Shown here: piece by piece, positions 34,466 through 46,704 of the stretch | Layout of the letters: each line of letters starts with the position of its first letter | Position numbering within the stretch: the stretch's first letter is position 1 | Source of the DNA: Cryptomeria japonica | Taxonomy: Eukaryota; Streptophyta; Pinopsida; Cupressales; Cupressaceae | Direction: 5' to 3' | DNA: 64,000 nt | Assembly: GCF_030272615.1 (NCBI RefSeq) | Contig: NC_081406.1 | Location: forward strand, 218,062,997-218,126,996 | Position numbers and translations under genes: made by a program | Notes under the pieces: generated by a model | Seen by the model: only the letters and a program-made list of their open reading frames with translations | Database searches by the model: none | Told to the model about the DNA's origin: nothing

Positions 34466-37170
34466 AAAATTAAAAAAAGTAAAGAAAAACAAAATCATCC
34501 ACTGGTGAAAACCTGGCAAACAGACGCCTTGGGCAAGTACCATGATGAAAACTTGGCAAATAGGCGTCATGCGTAATTCATTGTCCTCTTGCACTATTCA
34601 CTGGGGGCAAGTTTCATCCGTGTGCATCCATCTATTATCCCCCATCCTCCATTATCCTTTATTCACTCTATATCCATCCATATCCCTTTTTCCACCTTTG
34701 ATCTTGGCAAGGTTAAGGATCTTTACAGGCTTTTGTGTGCCCTATCTATTGCACTTGATCCACACCCTTAAGCTCCTATACATTATTTTGTCCAATGCTT
34801 GCTTCCATCCACCATTACCCCCTTTTGATCTTGCTTATCATATCTGCATCCTATCCAAATCTATCCCTCGATATTGATCAAAATTAAGGACATAAAATGC
34901 AAAAAAACCTCTTGACATTTCCATTCCTTTGGATCACATGACATTCGTTACACCTATCCTAGCTTTAAATTGCTATATCTAGTCCCTGTGCTTGGATTAA
35001 ACATGCTATCCTATTGTGGTATAGTCCTTGAAAATTGCATAAGCTTCCTCCATCATTTACTTATCCATTTCTATCCCATTCGTTCATTCACTTGCTCAAA
35101 ATCCCTTTTACCTTGCTAGACACTAGAGGAAAAAATTTGAAAAAAAAATCTCTGCCAAGAAGGTGAAAACCTAGTACATAGGCACTTCTTGTACTCACAA
35201 GCGCTCCATCTATCAACATAACTTTGGCATTCCCTGCTTTCCTACTTTGCTTTTGCTTGTGCATAATCTTTAGTCACTTTCGTGACCCCCCTTGGTTCTC
35301 CTTAGAACCCCCGTGTCTTGCAATCGATCAACATTATAGTCCTAGGGCACTTCAATCTTAAAGCCCTTAGCAGCTCAACCAAGCCATCCTTGTGTCAGTC
35401 AAGTCTAGATCGTTCACTCATTCTCCTACCTTATACAGAGTTTTGATCACTAGCACCCTATCAAACATGCAAAACAAGGACAACCGAAAACAACAACTCA
35501 AACTGCTTGAGCTATGCTGACATTTTCTTTGTATGTTGTCTTTTATATTGGCTTTCACTCATTATTCCCTCTGAGTAACTCAAGGAAGTTTATCTTGACT
35601 AAGAGGTACAAGGATTGGGAGCATAATACCTTTCTTTGTTTTCTGCTTGTGGATGTGATTCTGATGATCTGAAATGTCCTATAAACTGGGTGTTTGTGAT
35701 AAGAGCCTTCGCATTAAGGTGAAATGGCCTCACATTCCTCGACTCCATTTATATGCACACTTCAGTGAGGTTAGAACTATTTCCTTGTCTATTTAAAGTG
35801 TCTGTTGTGTTTGCATGCAAGAAGCATTCAGGTCATCTTGGCCTCCTTTTGCCTTGGTGCTTATGTTTGACTACTATATCAAAGAAGACGGGACATTCAG
35901 TTTATCATGACTCTTTGTGCCTTGATGCTTATGTCTATTTCCTACATTTAACGCTCAATGATGATAAGAAAGTGAATCAAAATCCAGTGACTAGGTCCTA
36001 GTTGCATCTTCTGCATTCATGTAAAGTTTCGTGCATTGCATGGTGAACGTGGCATACTAACGATGATTTTGGTCTTCTTCACCTGGAGCTTGAATTTAAA
36101 TCAACCTTCTCTTCACGGCTAAGTGGTCAACACCCTATTTTTCAACTTGCTTCGATTGGTGTGAAAACTACACCCTCGGTTAATTTGACCATCCTGATTC
36201 CATTTTCAGGATCGAAATCAAAATCCGAGATCATCTTCCTAGTCAATTTCACACAACTATGACCACTTAGCACTTTCATCAAATGCTCATTATTTTCTTC
36301 AATTTGCACTCAATTTCTCATCAATCAACGCTAAATCTTCAAATGGACCTCTGAATCATTCTTTGCACTCAAATCATTAATTGCTTAATCTTTTTTATCA
36401 AATTGCATGAAATCACTACGCAACCTATCGATCTTTTGATTTCGCTCCCGAGGGGGCATATTCATGACATCATCATCATCAGTGATCACATCCTCAAAGT
36501 CGAGAATTTCTTTCAAAATCTTCATTACAAGTCGAGTAGCTAATCTTTACTAAACATCAAACAAGACCTTATTGCTAGGGGCATCTCAGCTTCATCGCTT
36601 CATATCAAGTTGAGATTTCTCGATCATTTGAATCAAATCAATCTCTAGGAGCATATATCAGTTTCATTGCATCAAATCAAGCTACTATTGTCTTCATCTG
36701 AATCAGTCTCTTAACGTTAATCAGTTTCATCGCTTTTCATCAAGTTGATTATTCATTTAAACTCAATCAAGGGTTTAAAGAGTATCTTTGATCACATGCT
36801 CAATCTAAGTAGGTGTTTAGTTTCATTGCATCAAATCAAGTTGGACAGTTTATCTTCACTCACCGTGTCTTGATCCATTAAGTTTAAGATCACTTTTATC
36901 TTCGCTCACTATGTCTAGTTCAATCGAGTTCTAGATTAGTAAGATCCGCTTCTTGATCCATCAAGTTCAAGTTTGGTATCTTTGCTCTTCATCGGTCCTA
37001 GTTCAATCAAGTTCAGGATAGGTATCGCTTTCAATCAGTCTGTTCAGTTTCATCTCTTCAAAACAAATTGAATACCTCGCTCTTCATCTGGTTCGTGATC
37101 AATCAAGTTCAGAACTGGTATCTCCTAGACATCAATTGTTCTTTGAATCAACGTGCTACTCGCACATCAA

Positions 37171-37186
37171 TTCAAAGAGGGGCAAA
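37171..37186 (+). other. Polypurine tract of the LARD-like element
   Basis: TTCAAAGAGGGGCAAA directly precedes TGTAATACCC of the 3' LTR. Its core matches the Tat element tract at 345-358. Confidence 0.8.
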
Positions 37187-38285
37187 TGTAATACCCTAAA
37201 AATGGTCATCCAAAACCATGGGCCCCTAATCTCGACTAATGTGCTTAAATTCAATAAAATTCATCAAGGTCCTTAATCAAATAATCAATTTAAATCAATC
37301 ATGAGAACCCGATTAATTAATTCCTAGGGTATAAAAATGCAACATGGCAATTAAAATTAATTAAATTCTCATATAATTAATTGATCAAATTCAAAATTCA
37401 AAATAGAAAATCTTTTTAAAATCAAATATCTCATTTATTTAATTAAATATCTTTTGCATATTTAATAAATAAATAAAAAATTGTCATAAATCTTCAAAAA
37501 AAGGAAACAAATCAAGAAAGAGGAATTAATTTGAAAAATAAATTGGAAATTACGAGCACAAAAATTCAAAAAAGGAAACAAATCGACTGAACTCAAGAAA
37601 AATGGAAAGAATCTGAGTTGCTAATTTGAACTCAATCTTATCTATACAAAATGGAATTAAATTGTCCAATCAAATCATTTCACCTGGATTGTGCTTCCTT
37701 CAAATCGATCTCGACCGTTCATTAAAGATCAATTCTGACGTTTGGTCTCCCTCTTGATTTTCCTATAAATTCAAGCTCTCATTCTTCAATCAACATCTGA
37801 GAATTTTACATCGTTATTATGCTAATATTGTGTTGTAGGTTATCGAGGAAATTTTGAAGAAGCTTTGAATAGTTAATTCATCAATCAACTTAGTTTTCAT
37901 TTAGCTTTCATTTATTCTTAGAATCATTTAGACTTCTAGTTCATTAGCTTAGATTCATTTCTCTTATCTAGATTCAATTTCTTGCATATAATCTAGCTTA
38001 GCTTCATTTAGAGCTTTGATCATTTATCTTGATAATCTCATTTCACTTAATCAATTAATCTTACATTTAATTATCAATCTTGCATTCGCCTAGTTGCATG
38101 CATTTAAAAATCCTCTGTTTGAGTGTAGTCTAGTCACTGGATAACTTAGCAATCTGAGAGCAATCCACACTCGCACTTTCTAGGAGGCAATAAGCCGACT
38201 TGCAATGGATTTCATTTTGTTGTTTTTGATTAACTAACCCATGCAATTAATGGTTTATTAAAGTGTTTGTGCCCTTGCAGGTTCC
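37187..38285 (+). repeat. 3' LTR of LARD-like element
   Basis: It begins TGTAATACCCTAAAAATGG after the polypurine tract. A TATA box (TATAAAT, 37764-37770) is followed by CAAGCTCTC. The 3' limit is uncertain; TTGCA near 38280 is the best candidate. The region 37900-38100 is rich in TTAGCTTCATTTA-type phrases. Confidence 0.65.
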
Positions 38286-38339
38286 TGCTTATAAAAACAA
38301 GCAATTATCTTAAATTGCATTTTTAAAAGTAATCTTTAA

Positions 38340-39090
38340 TAATAATAATTTTTCACATAAATTTTAGAGAAAAAATTGGAGGCATAAAATGAGGGAAAAC
38401 AAATTGTGGAGTCACTTGTCATTCTTTTCAATAAGTAGTTGGTGCTTATTTTCAGCCCCCCTAACCCCATGTCCCCATGGTCCTGCTTATGAACATTTTC
38501 TACTTAAATTTAAATCTTCTCCTATTTTGGTGGAGCAGTCGCTGCTTAAAAATTGAAAATAAGCTTTGAAAAAAGGGGGGGCTAGAAATAAGTGACTGCT
38601 TATTGAAAAAACTGACATGTGGCTTTACTATATTTTTTTCTCTCCTTTTTATTTGCCTACAATTTTTATTTGTAAGAATATTACTAATAATTTTATTTAT
38701 AAAAATTATTTAAGAAGATTGCTTATTTTTATGCAATCCTCTTAAATCATTAAAGTTTTTTAAGCAATAATGTTCATAAGCAACCGCATCGAAACATGAG
38801 CAAGCTTTGAAATAAAGTGGGGACTAGAAATAAGCAGCCAATGCTTATTGAAAAAAATGACATGTGGCTTTCTTTTCTTCTTTTTATTTGCTTCCAATTT
38901 TGCCTACAAATTTTATTTGCAAGAAATATTACTAATAATTTCATTTACAAAATGATTTAAGAGGATACAAATAAGCAGTGATTTTACTTTCCATGGGGCC
39001 ACTTGCTCCATAAATTGCTCCTCAAAAAGTTGAGCAGTTACCCAAAATTAGCTAAGGCAGGGTCCCATGGAGGGGGCTTAAGCTCTATTT
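38340..39090. repeat. AT-rich dispersed repeat copies
   Basis: Two copies share AATAAGC..TGCTTATTGAAAAAA..TGACATGTGGCTTT..CTTTTTATTTGC (about 38560-38680 and 38800-38960). Sequence near 38990 (CATGGGGCCACTTGCTCCATAAATTG) matches 33478. The family therefore lies on both sides of the LARD element. Confidence 0.6.
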
Positions 39091-40500
39091 TTAAGGAAGA
39101 GACGGTTCCATGAATAAATTATTTTTCCCAAATAATAGGAGCCCCTAGCTTTTAGGCATATAATTTTAAGCAGGAGAAAATGGGTGGGGCTAGAAATTGC
39201 CCCACCAACTTAGGAATATTTTATTTCACTTGTCAATCATCTGAATTTGATTAAAATACTCCTAAAAAATCTCAGCAACTCCAACTCTATTTTTTAGGAA
39301 GTCCCCCTCTATGGGGCAGCCTAAGAGGCTTGCCTAGTTTCTTGTTTTGACCATGTAAGTTTTGAGTTTGAACTTAAGATGACAATGTCAACATCCTTAA
39401 ATTTAGGAGGTTAAATTTTTAAGCTAAAGTGCAATACAAAATTCATGGGACCGCCAACATTAAAATATTCCTAAAAAATGTTAGCAACCTAGCAAATATA
39501 AAATGGGGAGGGCGTTCTCAACTCTCATAAATATCATAAATTACCCAATATTTATTGATATCCAAAATTTCAATCATAAATAGATGGATCTTTTTCAACT
39601 GGATGCTAAAAATTATTACAAAACACTGATTTTAATAGGAAAAATATTATCATACAAATAAATAAATAAAAAAAATAATTTATTATTGAAAAGAAAGTAT
39701 TTTGGCTCCAACTAATGACATAATTGGTTAATGACTTTGGGTTCATCCCATGTAGGTCTCTTGATTGGTTCTCTCTAACCAAATTATTCTAGTGATATCA
39801 TTAATTATTACGTTGAGAAGCCTAACACTATAATGACACCCCCTAACTTTCTTATCTATATCATTTTAATGAGTAGACATATAATTTAAAAATATATTAA
39901 AGACTAAAATCTAAATAAAAAAACTTTTTATTACTATTATTTATTAAATGTAAAATAAATAAAATTACATTTTTAAATATAGATTTAAAATAAACAAATT
40001 CAAAATATCATTAATTATCTAATTATCTATTGTTGATATCCATAATTATCTTTAAAAAACCGTTACCGGTAAACATAACCTCACCGTGCTTTTTTTCTCC
40101 CGAGCCTCCCGGGGATTGAATCGGAAGGGAGAAAAAAGCGTCTAAAATAAAGAATGCAAAGAGGGACCTTACCGTTAGTAAACAAGAGGTTAACATTAAA
40201 AAGAGGACCTACCTAGATTCTAATCTAGGCAAACTGCTCTGCAATCAACTGTTAACTGTCAGTTACTTTGACGGTTTACGCTAAATTACCCATACGGTAA
40301 AAATGTACCCTTCATTAACGCGTGACCGTCCAAACCTTAGGCCTTGTCAGATTATGTTTCCAACGCACCGTAAAAAAAACGAAAACCTAAACAATGGTTG
40401 GTTAAACAGAATCGTGCGTATCAGCATACGGATAAAATTTAAAACAACCCCCCAAAAATAAAAATTAAAACAAACCATCGAAGCATCCCCATTTTCCTCC
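39091..40500. other. Intergenic region upstream of the SAUR gene
   Basis: No ORF. At 39700-40080 it is very AT-rich. From 40050 GC rises and several MYB-core-like CCGTTA/CTGTTA/GTTAACTG phrases occur (40059, 40170, 40247 and others). I saw no TGTCTC auxin element on reading, though a systematic scan was not possible. Confidence 0.5.
40088..40139. repeat. Inverted repeat upstream of the SAUR gene
   Basis: GCTTTTTTTCTCCC (40088-40101) pairs with GGGAGAAAAAAGC (40127-40139) across a 25-base loop. It lies about 0.4 kb before the TATA box and may be a relic foldback. Confidence 0.6.
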
Positions 40501-40508
40501 ATAAATAT
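40501..40508 (+). promoter_or_regulatory. Probable TATA box of the SAUR gene
   Basis: ATAAATAT lies about 270 bases before the start codon and is followed by pyrimidine-rich sequence suited to a transcription start near 40530. The 5' UTR would be about 245 bases. Confidence 0.55.
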
Positions 40509-40777
40509 GGGTCCTCTCCTTATGTTCAGACTCTCCCATTTGTTTCATCTCCACCCGCTTCATGGTGAGATTTTCCATTGCTTACGCAGTTTCTTCTCAT
40601 TTCTCTGCAGTATTTTCGCTCTCTCTGGATCTTCTGGTTATTTTTTATTCTGAGTAGCATTTGCCCCTTAGGATTTTCTGGTTATTTTGATTTGAGCATT
40701 TCTGCTGTGTTATTTTCCATTTTGAGAGTTTATTTTTAGGGTTTCAAGAAGCATACTGGGAGGTGCAGTGTAGGAGA

Positions 40778-41305
40778 ATGGGCGGGAAGAAGGGAAACAA
40801 GATCCGGCAGATTGTGAAGCTCCGGCAGTTCGTGAGAAAATGGCGGATCATGGCACTGACTCGCAATACTGGAGTCGGTTGCAGTCTTTCGCCTAGGGTT
40901 AGTAACCGATCGCCATTTTTGTATGATTCAGATGAAGAATGCTGCCGCGGCCAAGCGTGCCCTCCGCCGGACGTTCCTGAGGGTTATTTAGCGGTGTATG
41001 TCGGGAGGGGACTCGAACCTAGGCGGTTCATTATTCCTACTGGTTATCTCAGTCGTCCCCTGTTTCGAGCCCTTCTGGACAAGGCTGAAGAGGAGTTTGG
41101 CTTCGATCATCAGGGCGCGCTTACAATACCTTGCGAGGTGAGTGTTTTTAAGCAAGTTTTGCGGCTTCTGGACAGAAATGATCCGGCCGGTCACAAGAAG
41201 TTGAGCTTTGATGATCTTTTGAAGTTTTATTCTGACTGCGGGTCTGAGGCGCATGCTAAAACCCTAAGAGAGCACAGTCCCGCCATGCAGAAAACATTCG
41301 GGTGA
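40778..41305 (+). CDS. SAUR-like auxin-responsive protein
   Basis: A 175-residue intronless protein of the Small Auxin-Up RNA family. The basic N-terminus MGGKKGNKIRQIVKLRQFVR is followed by a Ser/Arg-rich stretch. The SAUR core spans residues 65-128: DVPEGYLAVYVG, then RRFIIPTGYLSRPLFRALL, then EEEFGFDHQGALTIPCEV and FKQVL. A 47-residue tail follows, making the protein longer than typical 90-110-residue members and like the longer clade with N- and C-terminal extensions. The start is the ATG at 40778; the frame is open upstream only from a GTG. Known SAURs inhibit PP2C.D phosphatases and promote plasma-membrane H+-ATPase activity and cell expansion. It is less AT-rich than the surroundings, and no frameshift or stop suggests decay. 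It is the only clearly intact host gene in the window. Confidence 0.95.
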   Translation: MGGKKGNKIRQIVKLRQFVRKWRIMALTRNTGVGCSLSPRVSNRSPFLYDSDEECCRGQACPPPDVPEGYLAVYVGRGLEPRRFIIPTGYLSRPLFRALLDKAEEEFGFDHQGALTIPCEVSVFKQVLRLLDRNDPAGHKKLSFDDLLKFYSDCGSEAHAKTLREHSPAMQKTFG

Positions 41306-44150
41306 GTTTAATGGAGGGGAAAGCTCATTTCGTCCGTCCACGAGGCCTCAAGGGTTTGTAACAGGCCAATGGCCGACTGAGACGTTTTGACGAAGTGAAG
41401 CAAAAGCATTTTTGAAGGCTTTGTTTTTTTGCCTGTGCCCTGTTTTTTCTGGGGTTTCTGAGCAATGTGCTTACTTGCTCAAGCTTCCATTTGTATGTAA
41501 TACCGGGTTTGTAGCTCTGTACCTTGGCAAGCATTACCGTACACTTGGTTTTGGTTCTGCTAAACAGAATATATACATACATCTTTTTATTGTCCTTTAC
41601 TTTGTTTTTTCTGTCTGTTTGTTCTTGGTTTTGATTCCACTGGAATGCGTACGGTTTGGTTATGTGACAAGATTGTAGGAAGAGTGGTTGCTTTTTTTCA
41701 GTAAATTTTAAAAGCAAGTCTAAAGCCACTTTTTTCTTTAGGAAAAGCTCCTCAAAGCAATGGTTGTAGGGTAAAGGTGCATGCAATGATAGGATAATTT
41801 TATAGTTGGGACGAAAAATATTCTCTTATTATTATTATTAGTGATAATAGTTGCTATGGATTTTATAGCCTGAAAGATTATTTTTGAAATTAATTTTCAC
41901 CTATGAACAAAAGGCCACTGTTGAACTTTCTTAGAAAGTCCGACAAAACAAGACTAGTGGCATGGAACGGAGGAGGCCCGGAAACCTGCCGGTGATAAAT
42001 TTGGTGGCTGTATTTGTGATACTTTGCCGTCATAATATACATAAGTGTAATAGTGGATGAGTAGTGACTAAAATTGTCAAGTTGACCGTCAAATTTAACT
42101 TCAACTGTCCAGGGCCCCTCCAGCCTGGGCCATGTGGGTGGATCTTTCACTTCAATCATTAATATTACTTAAACTAAATTAATTACAATAAAAATAAAAA
42201 GATGACACTGTTCATTAAATTTGACGGTTACCTGGCTGTATGACCTATAGTTTCCTGTATTTTATGTTTTTGTTAAGGAAACAAATAAAATTCCGAGAAA
42301 CCCTCCAAAATGATCAGCGCATCAATTATGTGTAAATATTAGAAGGGCAATAATAAAAAAAAAAAATCTCACTTAAAAAAGACTTTTCCAAAGCGAATGG
42401 GTCCATGCAGTTTTTTATTGCTCTATTTTGTAATATATTTTAATTAAGAAGTTGTCTAATTTAGAATTTTTTTTAATTTTTTCAAAATAGTAGACACCTA
42501 TAATGGAAAGCGGGCTGAAATCATGGAGCGCTTTTTACTAAAAATTTGGTACAAGTATGTATTCCCTCTCTTTAAGCATCTCTTCTTAGATTTTATCCTT
42601 AAAAATTTAGAAATTACAGGTTTTATAAATAATTATTTAAAATAAGTAGGGGATAAAAAAACGTTAGTGCATGAGCTCTTCTGTAAGGCTATGCATGGGC
42701 TGAGCATAAGAGTTCCTCTGTTACATTGAATAAGAGAAGATCTCCTATCCCGATTGCATTCTTTAAACATTAGAAAAGAGGCCGACATTTTGCTTCAATG
42801 ATTAAGGGAATTATTGTCTGCAGAAGTCATATTTAAGCGTCTACTGTGCAATGCAGTAATTACTGTTTATCAATACAAGCATTACTCTTTACCACCTGTT
42901 ATTTGGAAGTTTTGGGTTTAATTTAAGCATTATTTTTTGTCCATAATTAAGTTTTTATTCACATATGAATATCTCTGCATGCATTTCAGGTTTTTTCATG
43001 TTGATGCAAAAATTTACACAATTGAATTCCGAAACGGTTGATTGTGATCTCATGAATTGTGGAAACCTTATGTCTGTTAATATGATGATATCTCATGAAT
43101 TGTGATAACCTTATGTCTGTTAATATGATGATATCTTTTACATATGAATGTAAATATGATATTTTTTTTTTAGTATACTTTATCTGTATTACTCTAAAAA
43201 TAGATATGTTAGTTTTCATATATGAATTGAAAGATATCATCTTTCAGCTTGATTATGCTAGTTTTCAATATAGTGTGTTGGGTAGGGTTTTTAGATCCAA
43301 ATTATTATTGTGGGGCAAATGGGCTGCAAAAGCTGGGAGTGGTGATGTTGAGAGTATAAGAAGGCATCAAAACAGTGTGAGAGCGAAGGATGTTTAAGTG
43401 CTGCCTTGAAATCTGAAAGATTCTATGCGTGTCTGTCTATCTATCTACAGGCTGTTAAGCACTTGATTTGTATGGAGGGGGATTACTACGAAATTGTTTT
43501 CAACTTGGCAATCCAAAATGTACAGAAACTGTTCACTTTCCAATTGTTTAATTGATTTGGCCAATTCATGGAGGTCATTGTCGATTTGGGCAGGCAGAAA
43601 ATAGACAAGAGCGGTGATTATAAAGGGCATTGTCAATTCAGTAAAAGCCTGCCCTTCTTCTTCCTAACCAGACGAAAGGCTATAATGTTCTTGAGTGCTT
43701 GTTGCACCCATGTGATTTGTACTACGCTCGAACTTGTAATTCAAACTTTTATCAAATTGCTCTTTATTAAATGAAGGATATGAGGTGGAGGACAAGGAAA
43801 ATTGTCTTAGGACACCAGTTGCCTCAAAAGTCACCCCACAATCCACATCATCAGTCCGTTCAAACATTTTTTTCATCCATTCGTGTGGACATGTGCCATT
43901 CGTTTTCTTATCTTAAAGAAATGGTTTCGTCGAGTGGTTTCTTGGTTGGGAGTAACAAGAAAAAGGTTCTGAGGTCGTAATTCAATGAAAAATGGTCGTT
44001 GGTATAACAAATTAGATCTAGGTGATGGCTTCTTGATATTAGTTTTTTTGGTTGACTTCTTAAGTTCAAGGTTATATTTGTGGAAAAGAATACGGTATGA
44101 GTTTTGAAATTTTTAGGTCGAGAGTGATTCACCTTAATCTAATATGTTCA
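41306..44150. other. Intergenic region downstream of the SAUR gene
   Basis: The SAUR 3' UTR probably occupies the first few hundred bases; no single poly(A) signal stands out. A 43-base tandem duplication containing CTCATGAATTGTG lies at 43047-43135. Small ORFs here have no recognisable motif. Confidence 0.5.
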
Positions 44151-44495
44151 GGTGGGAAAATGGTGTTGAGATATTGTGGTTGGAATTTTTAGAAAATGAT
44201 CTGTTTTCATTTGGTCAAGCTTCGGTTGGGATAATAAATAAAGATTGAAGACTACATGGAATCACATATTCCACATATTGTATGGTCCTAAAACTTTGAT
44301 GTTATCTTGATTTCTTAAGATTTTACTTTTTGCTAGAAGTGGTTGATTGAAAGTGCCTCGATCAAATATGTTTGTGTGGGAAAATGGTGTCAAGAGGTTG
44401 TGTTTGGGAACTTGTAAACAAGGATTTACTTCTTGTTTTGTCAAGCCCCTAAGTGGGTTGATTCAACAATGATGAACAAAGATTGAAGACTAAGT
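44151..44495 (+). repeat. 224-bp tandem repeat, left part of a split array
   Basis: The landmark TGGGAAAATGGTGT starts at 44153 and 44377. The unit contains GTATGGTCCTA, a TTGATT..CCTCGATC phrase and GATGAACAAAGATTGAAGACTA. The second unit breaks at 44495 and resumes at 49862. Confidence 0.8.
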
Positions 44496-44499
44496 TTTT

Positions 44500-46700
44500 T
44501 GGGGACTAACCACTCCAAGGTCTCTATAGTCGATGGTTCTGAACGGTGATGGACTTGTTGGTTGAAACAACTTCCAATAGCTTAATTTATTTATTTTTTT
44601 GTATTTTTATGATTTAGATTCTCTTTCAAAATAAACTGCAAAAGAGGGATCAGGGAAACAAGAAAATAACAATGAAACCAATACAATACCAACTTAATGA
44701 ACTACGCAATCAACACCCTGCAATCAAAATATCATCAATATCATTCAAACTAGCATTCAGTAATGGACCTCCAATAAACATGCAAAGTCATGCAACCTCA
44801 CAATATTAACTTCAAAGAATTGTATCATAACATCTACTCAAACTCATAAAATTTGCATATAAATCTTTAAAAGATTATCTAATTGGGCCTCAAATCATAA
44901 ATTTGTGGACCCTTACAAAGAATCAAAATCTCTAATTTATAGAGTTTCTTGTCCTACTTTCTAAGAAATAAACCTATGACTAAAAAACAAGGAGTCGCAG
45001 TTGACATGCAAGTCTAGGTCCCGGTATCGATATAGGATAGGTTCTCCTAATCCAAGAACACACCAAAGACCCTAGCAATCACACAACACTCTCATGGGTT
45101 AAGGAATATCAGCTTGACAAGTCCCACATCCCTTTCTTCCAAACAAAAGACTATCGGTACAAGGTCTCTTTCATTGACCGGTACAAGGACCCTACGGTCA
45201 ACAATGGTTTGGTCCCTTTTCCAATGCAACAATGGCTTTTTAAGGTTTGATTTGAAGTCCCCTAGGTTAGGGAGACCTCCTTCAATCATTGAATTCAGGT
45301 TCCCTCTACCAGTTTGGGTAACTGCTGCAACAAGGTCTACAAAACCTAGTAGCCCTGCCATACCGGTTTTCTACACTTAACTCTTTATTTCTCCAAAAGA
45401 CCAAACAACAAATCCCGGATTTGGATACCCTTTTGGGAGTTACAAAACATATCCTAATGGTTCTTACCGGTAGGGGAACACACGAATCCAAACCCTACTT
45501 TGGTTAGGAGACCGATATAGCCCAATTAGGCCTATTTTACAAAGGAGTGTGTAGACACAGACCTTAACTCACCAAAACAACTCAAGGAATACTCTTAAGC
45601 CATTGCAAATACACCAATTCCTAAGTCTTAGGCCATGATCAGACCTTTAAACCCTGATGTGAGACCTGTTTGTTTACACTTGCCGGTGGCCACATGGAGT
45701 TGCCCACCTTAATGCATCAAACCCTCGCCTCCAACTGGTCCTAACTTGCAAAAGGCCTTTAAAATCCTAAAATACATTGGCCATACTTGCATCCCCTCCA
45801 AAGCCGTGAACCACCAATGAAGGATCAGCAAGGTAAGGCCATTTCTTTACAAAACCCTAGACAAAACTGTCAAACCTAGAACACTTTCAGAAATTTGCCG
45901 ATTTCTTCCTTGTCTTGGCGAATTAGGACCTCAGAATTGATGCATCTGAAAGGTGATTGGCCACTCTAACACATCCCACTGGTTTCCTAACTCCAAAATG
46001 ATCGTACAGTACGGTACACCACGTAGAATAACGAATTTGCTGGAAATTCTCAGAAATATATTACTTCAATGATGCCAAAAGTTTACAAAGTCATTCTCTC
46101 CTCCCAATGATGATTGGGGATGACATTTTATATCTTCCTCAATGGTTATCAACCACCTTTTGAACCGAGGTGACCGTTGGAAGGAAGTTGTTATTTGCAA
46201 CCAAAAGTTGTCATTAAAAGTTGTCAAGTTTGAGCAACTTTTGACATATGTTAAATCCGAGGTGCTTCAACATGTTCTAAACCTTTCTAAGACATCTCCA
46301 ACACATAAACACCTAGAAAAATACTCAACCAAATACCCCTAGGCCCATATGCCCATGGTGGCTTATCAATTTGCCAAATCCATGTCATTGGGTAACAAGG
46401 TGGGGTTTATTACAAACAAATCAAATATCAAATAAACAAGACTACCCTATTACATAGATTGAAAGGTCACATTCTCATGTGTGTCCTTTAGCCTTTATTT
46501 CTCTTATTATCTTAGTCATGAGGTGCTCCTGCATCACTTTGCCTTGAACTCCAGTTAACTACTACAAAACTCTGACTGGGTGAGCATTACGAAAACGGTG
46601 CTGCACGAGCGAACACTTTGTAATCATGCAAAACTTACTCAATAATTTAAGGTACATGTTGGAGTAGTAGTTGAAGTCCCAGTCACAGTGACATGCAAAA
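44500..46700. other. Non-coding part of element C
   Basis: Relatively C-rich plus strand with no supported ORF. The stretch at 45000-45550 contains several CCGGTA/CCGGTTT phrases. It could be a 3' UTR or LTR of the element whose ORF lies at 46705-48616. Confidence 0.4.
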
Positions 46701-46704
46701 TTCT

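Larger units (their letters stand above)
34119..38285 (+). mobile_element. Non-coding LTR element (LARD-like)
   Basis: Direct repeats at 34119 and 37187 bracket about 2.7 kb with no retroelement ORF. The polypurine tract before the second repeat fixes the plus orientation. The interior has short repeats: GGTGAAAACCTGGCAAA-like phrases near 34505, 34545 and 35160, and degenerate units of TCATCGCTTCATATCAAGTT at 36590-37130. It would have needed proteins from another element. The right boundary (TTGCA near 38280) is a guess. Confidence 0.7.

Noticed and set aside
34542-34877. Plus-strand 111-codon ORF in the LARD interior
   Set aside because: Low complexity, no motif, and no support from other frames or copies.
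40763-40777. Upstream start of the SAUR gene at a GTG
   Set aside because: Plant genes rarely start at GTG, and the ATG at 40778 begins the conserved MGGKKGNKIRQIVKL-type N-terminus.
45092-45491. Overlapping ORFs on both strands in element C
   Set aside because: Short, with no motifs, and compositionally driven by CCGGT-rich sequence.
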